NCBI GenBank assembly: GCA_037976565.1
Contig: CP137669.1
Location: 33,845,613-33,909,612, forward strand
Direction: 5' to 3'
DNA from: Mesocentrotus franciscanus
Lineage: Eukaryota; Echinodermata; Echinoidea; Camarodonta; Strongylocentrotidae
DNA length: 64,000 nt
Shown here: in pieces, positions 61,131-64,000 of the stretch
Layout: each line of letters starts with the position of its first letter
Numbering within the stretch: the stretch's first letter is position 1
The notes under the pieces: generated by a model
Told to the model about the DNA's origin: nothing
The model's database searches: none
What the model saw: the letters and a program-made list of their open reading frames with translations, nothing else
Program-made: the position numbers and the translations under genes

Positions 61131-61708
61131 CATGAAGCATTTTTTGTTTGAACTTGGATGCACTTTCATTTATAAAGCAATTATTATGAAACTAAACAAT
61201 GGGCAATAAATTTGATATGAAAAACCAGAATGCCAGCATTTATGAAGAAATGCAATACAAGACAAGTTACCAAGTTACTCTTACTTGTTCATACACACTA
61301 TTTTTCTTCAGATCTTTCCGACAAAGTCACTGATATGTATTTTCATATTTGAGGGTTCTGGAGATTTGAGAGTCTGATATAATATGTATGTCAAGTGTGA
61401 AGTGTCGAGTCTGAAGCCCTGCTTCCCATACTAAAAGATGAATTGGTGTCAAAAGTTTTAATGCATATTTGATTTTTTTTTTAAACTAGGATTCTTTTAA
61501 GGGCCTTTGATTAGACCAAGTACATGTTATACTTACATGAAGTTTCTTCTATTCTTGTCACCTCCTCTCTCTTTTTAATCCGCTTTTTTTGTATTATTGA
61601 AAAATAATTGAAAACATAGACCATTTCATAATAACAAATTACTTGTAGAGAGAAATTTACATTTAGTTTTGTGTCTCTGTAGTGTATCTGCAATTTGTAT
61701 CACATAGG

Positions 61709-61740
61709 GTGTGTGTGTGTGTGTGTGTGTGGGTGTGTGT

Positions 61741-61778
<38 letters not shown>

Positions 61779-62165
61779 GTGCGTATGTGTTTTTTTTATA
61801 TATTTTTAAAAATTTTTTTTAATGTATATTTAATTAAGGAAGGTTTAAGTGTGTTGGATTCTTAGGAGTTAGGATGTTAGGTATGTGGGTTAGATGTATG
61901 GGTGGATGCTGTTGTGCGAATGGCGTATTTGTACAGTGTTCTATTGTTCTATGTGTTGAGTGGATAAGTGTTGTGTTTAGAGTGTTTTTGGTGTGGTTTT
62001 GTGAGTGAGGATGATTGGCTGGAGTTCCAGTGTTGTGAGCGTGTGAATCTGTGTATGTTTTGTGAGGTGAGAGCTTGTGAGTGTGAATGTGAATGTTAAC
62101 GGGGTGGGGGTAAGTAGTAGAAGGGGTGGGAGGGGGTGGGCTTAGGGTGCATTGTATACAAATAT
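61709..62165. repeat. GT microsatellite followed by G/T-skewed sequence
   Basis: (GT)n with GTGC variants at 61709-61790, an A/T run, then about 300 nt in which C is rare on the plus strand. A second GT tract lies at 62401-62427. Confidence 0.8.
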
Positions 62166-64000
62166 GTATTATGTTATTTATTTTTTGTAATAACTAAGTT
62201 CAGTATGTGATTATTATTATTAGAAAACTTTAGTGATTTCATTCCATTATTCCCCTTCTTTGTTCATTTTATTATGTTATGAAAACGAAATGAAGATCTG
62301 TATTTGTATGGAATTATTTGCATTGATTTTTATGTAATGATTTATTTTGAATGAAATCTCTAATAAAAAAAAAAAAATATTGAAAAAAAAAAATTAAAAA
62401 TGTGTGTGTGTGTGTGTGTGTGCGTGTAGGGGGGGGGGTGAATATCAATAACATGGACTCCCTTGTCAGTTTAGAATATTCTGGACGAAAAGTAGGAATC
62501 AATTTTATTAGGCCTTTCTCCATCATTATGCCAGCCAAATTTAGCAGTATTTACAGTACATGTATGTGTTAATGTGATTAACCCTTACATACAGTAATAA
62601 CTAACAAGGAGGCATGAATGTAGCAAAAGCAAAAGAAGAAGAAGAAGAAGAAGGAAAAGAAGAGGATAAAAAAAGAAAACGATAATGAAATACTGGTAGC
62701 TGATGGAATATATGCCCTATAGCTTTCATTTATCCCAAACTAAAATTGAGAAATTATGGTGGCATTTTGTTTCTCCATCTCATTCAAGGTGAGTCAGATA
62801 GTATTTATTACACTTATGTAATATGACATCGCCTGTGGAATGATTTTAGAGATCTTAGTGAGTGCGTAAAGCCCCCTCCCCAACAAAAAAACCCCCGCTA
62901 TAAATCAATCTGCAAACCTCTCTGCGAATGTCTCTGCAAAATATATTATTAGCATACGAATAAATATTGACCAAAAAAATAGTTAGCAAAGACGGATGCA
63001 AAGATCTCTTCAACAACATTAATTTGCCGACACAACCTTCCAATTTCGTGCATGGATAACGGGATGGTGGCGGTGGTGGTGGTGGTGGTGCCTGGTGGTG
63101 GAGGTTGTAATTTATTCATGTTCTGAAATACGATTCCTGACTGACCTAAAGGTTTATAATTATGATTGCAGCGTGAGCTAAATCCAGGATTTTGTTTAGA
63201 ATATGAGGCAAAGTTAGACCGGTGTCATTATTTAATGTATTCCCATCTCAGCATAACTGAATTTTTGTCTAGACTCTAGAGCTATGTGCATGTGTCCGTA
63301 AATGTGTATGTCGCCCTCTATCAGATGTAGAGTTACTACAGAGCGCTAGCAGACGACCATAACATCCATGTAATAGGAAGAAAGATATGAATGAAAAATG
63401 ACGACGGATACAGAACACTTCACACACTTACAGAGCTCATAGCTACAGTGCACTCGATTTCTACTCATAATACATGTTTTGTTTAAACACAGTAATCTTC
63501 AGGAATCATGTCATCAAGCCATCATCTAACATTATTAGCATGATATTCGTGTGCCATTAAATAAAAACTAAAACTAAAAGTTAAAAAAGGCTATAAAAGA
63601 AAGGATTTGGATAATAAAGGAAAATGGAGAATTGAATAAGGAAAAGGCAACTCATAGAGCTTAATAACAGTATGCTTCAATTGAAATATCGAGAAAGGAA
63701 GGTATTCTGATATAAAATCATTAAATTAAAAACAGATAGGCCCACTTTACACTAAATTCCAGCCTCAAATTAGTTTGTCACCATGGTGGTACATTGGTTG
63801 TCATGAAATCGGAAATATTCAAGGAAATATAATTACAAATCTCTCAAGTGTTCTAATGTGACTAGGTCTACAGAAAACGAGTTATTTTTCTTTTTACTAA
63901 ATGACGAACCAGTAAAAGCCGGGTCTGGGTAATAGAATAGTTGCAGAGTGTGTGAAGTTTGTCAATACATACACACGTGCGATTCGCGTGCGAACTATTG
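62166..64000. other. Intergenic, no gene recognised
   Basis: Contains a GAA tract (62635-62662), a GGT array (63067-63102) and a short dispersed repeat (63132-63215) that also occurs at 29188-29275. Confidence 0.5.

Overview
The window is eukaryotic and looks like an echinoderm genome, most likely a sea urchin. The evidence is intron-rich animal genes with GT-AG junctions, low-GC noncoding DNA, many fold-back (MITE-like) elements, tRNA-derived SINEs, a Ty3/Gypsy retrotransposon, and two 500-N scaffold gaps (18193-18692 and 45469-45968). The species call rests on general familiarity, not on a search.

Layout. (1) Positions 57-6933, minus strand: nine exons of a prolyl-oligopeptidase-family gene that resembles PREPL. 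It is complete at its N terminus (start codon at 6907) and runs off the left edge before the catalytic hydrolase domain. All exon phases fit; one intron uses a GC-AG pair and one exon is only 32 nt. (2) 7032-17939, minus strand: one Ty3/Gypsy LTR retrotransposon with about 2.1-kb LTRs that are about 99% alike, a 4-bp TATG target duplication, and gag-PR-RT-RNaseH-IN reading frames broken by several frameshifts but almost no in-frame stops. Each LTR carries a 1.85-kb insert bounded by a 60-63-bp direct repeat and by splice-site-like junctions. (3) 17940-19857: short region with a gap, between the divergently transcribed genes. (4) 19858-41998, plus strand: seven exons of an inositol-trisphosphate 3-kinase (ITPK), from the calmodulin-binding segment to the stop codon. 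(5) 41999-49526: 3' flank of ITPK, present twice on either side of the second gap. This looks like two overlapping contigs that were not merged. (6) 49527-64000: no recognisable gene. It holds fold-back elements (TTAA-flanked and TA-flanked), a tRNA-derived SINE, long polypurine tracts, AGT and GT arrays.

The two host genes are arranged head to head. PREPL-type proteins are cytosolic or mitochondrial serine hydrolases or esterases; ITPK converts Ins(1,4,5)P3 to Ins(1,3,4,5)P4 under Ca2+/calmodulin control. No functional link between them is visible. The retrotransposon sits between them, 98 bp upstream of the PREPL exon that carries the start codon.

The most interesting observations are the intron-like insert in the retrotransposon LTR, a candidate frame-breaking (poison) exon in ITPK, a family of about 65-nt dispersed hairpins, the fold-back families, and the duplicated contig end that creates a false second copy of the last ITPK exon.
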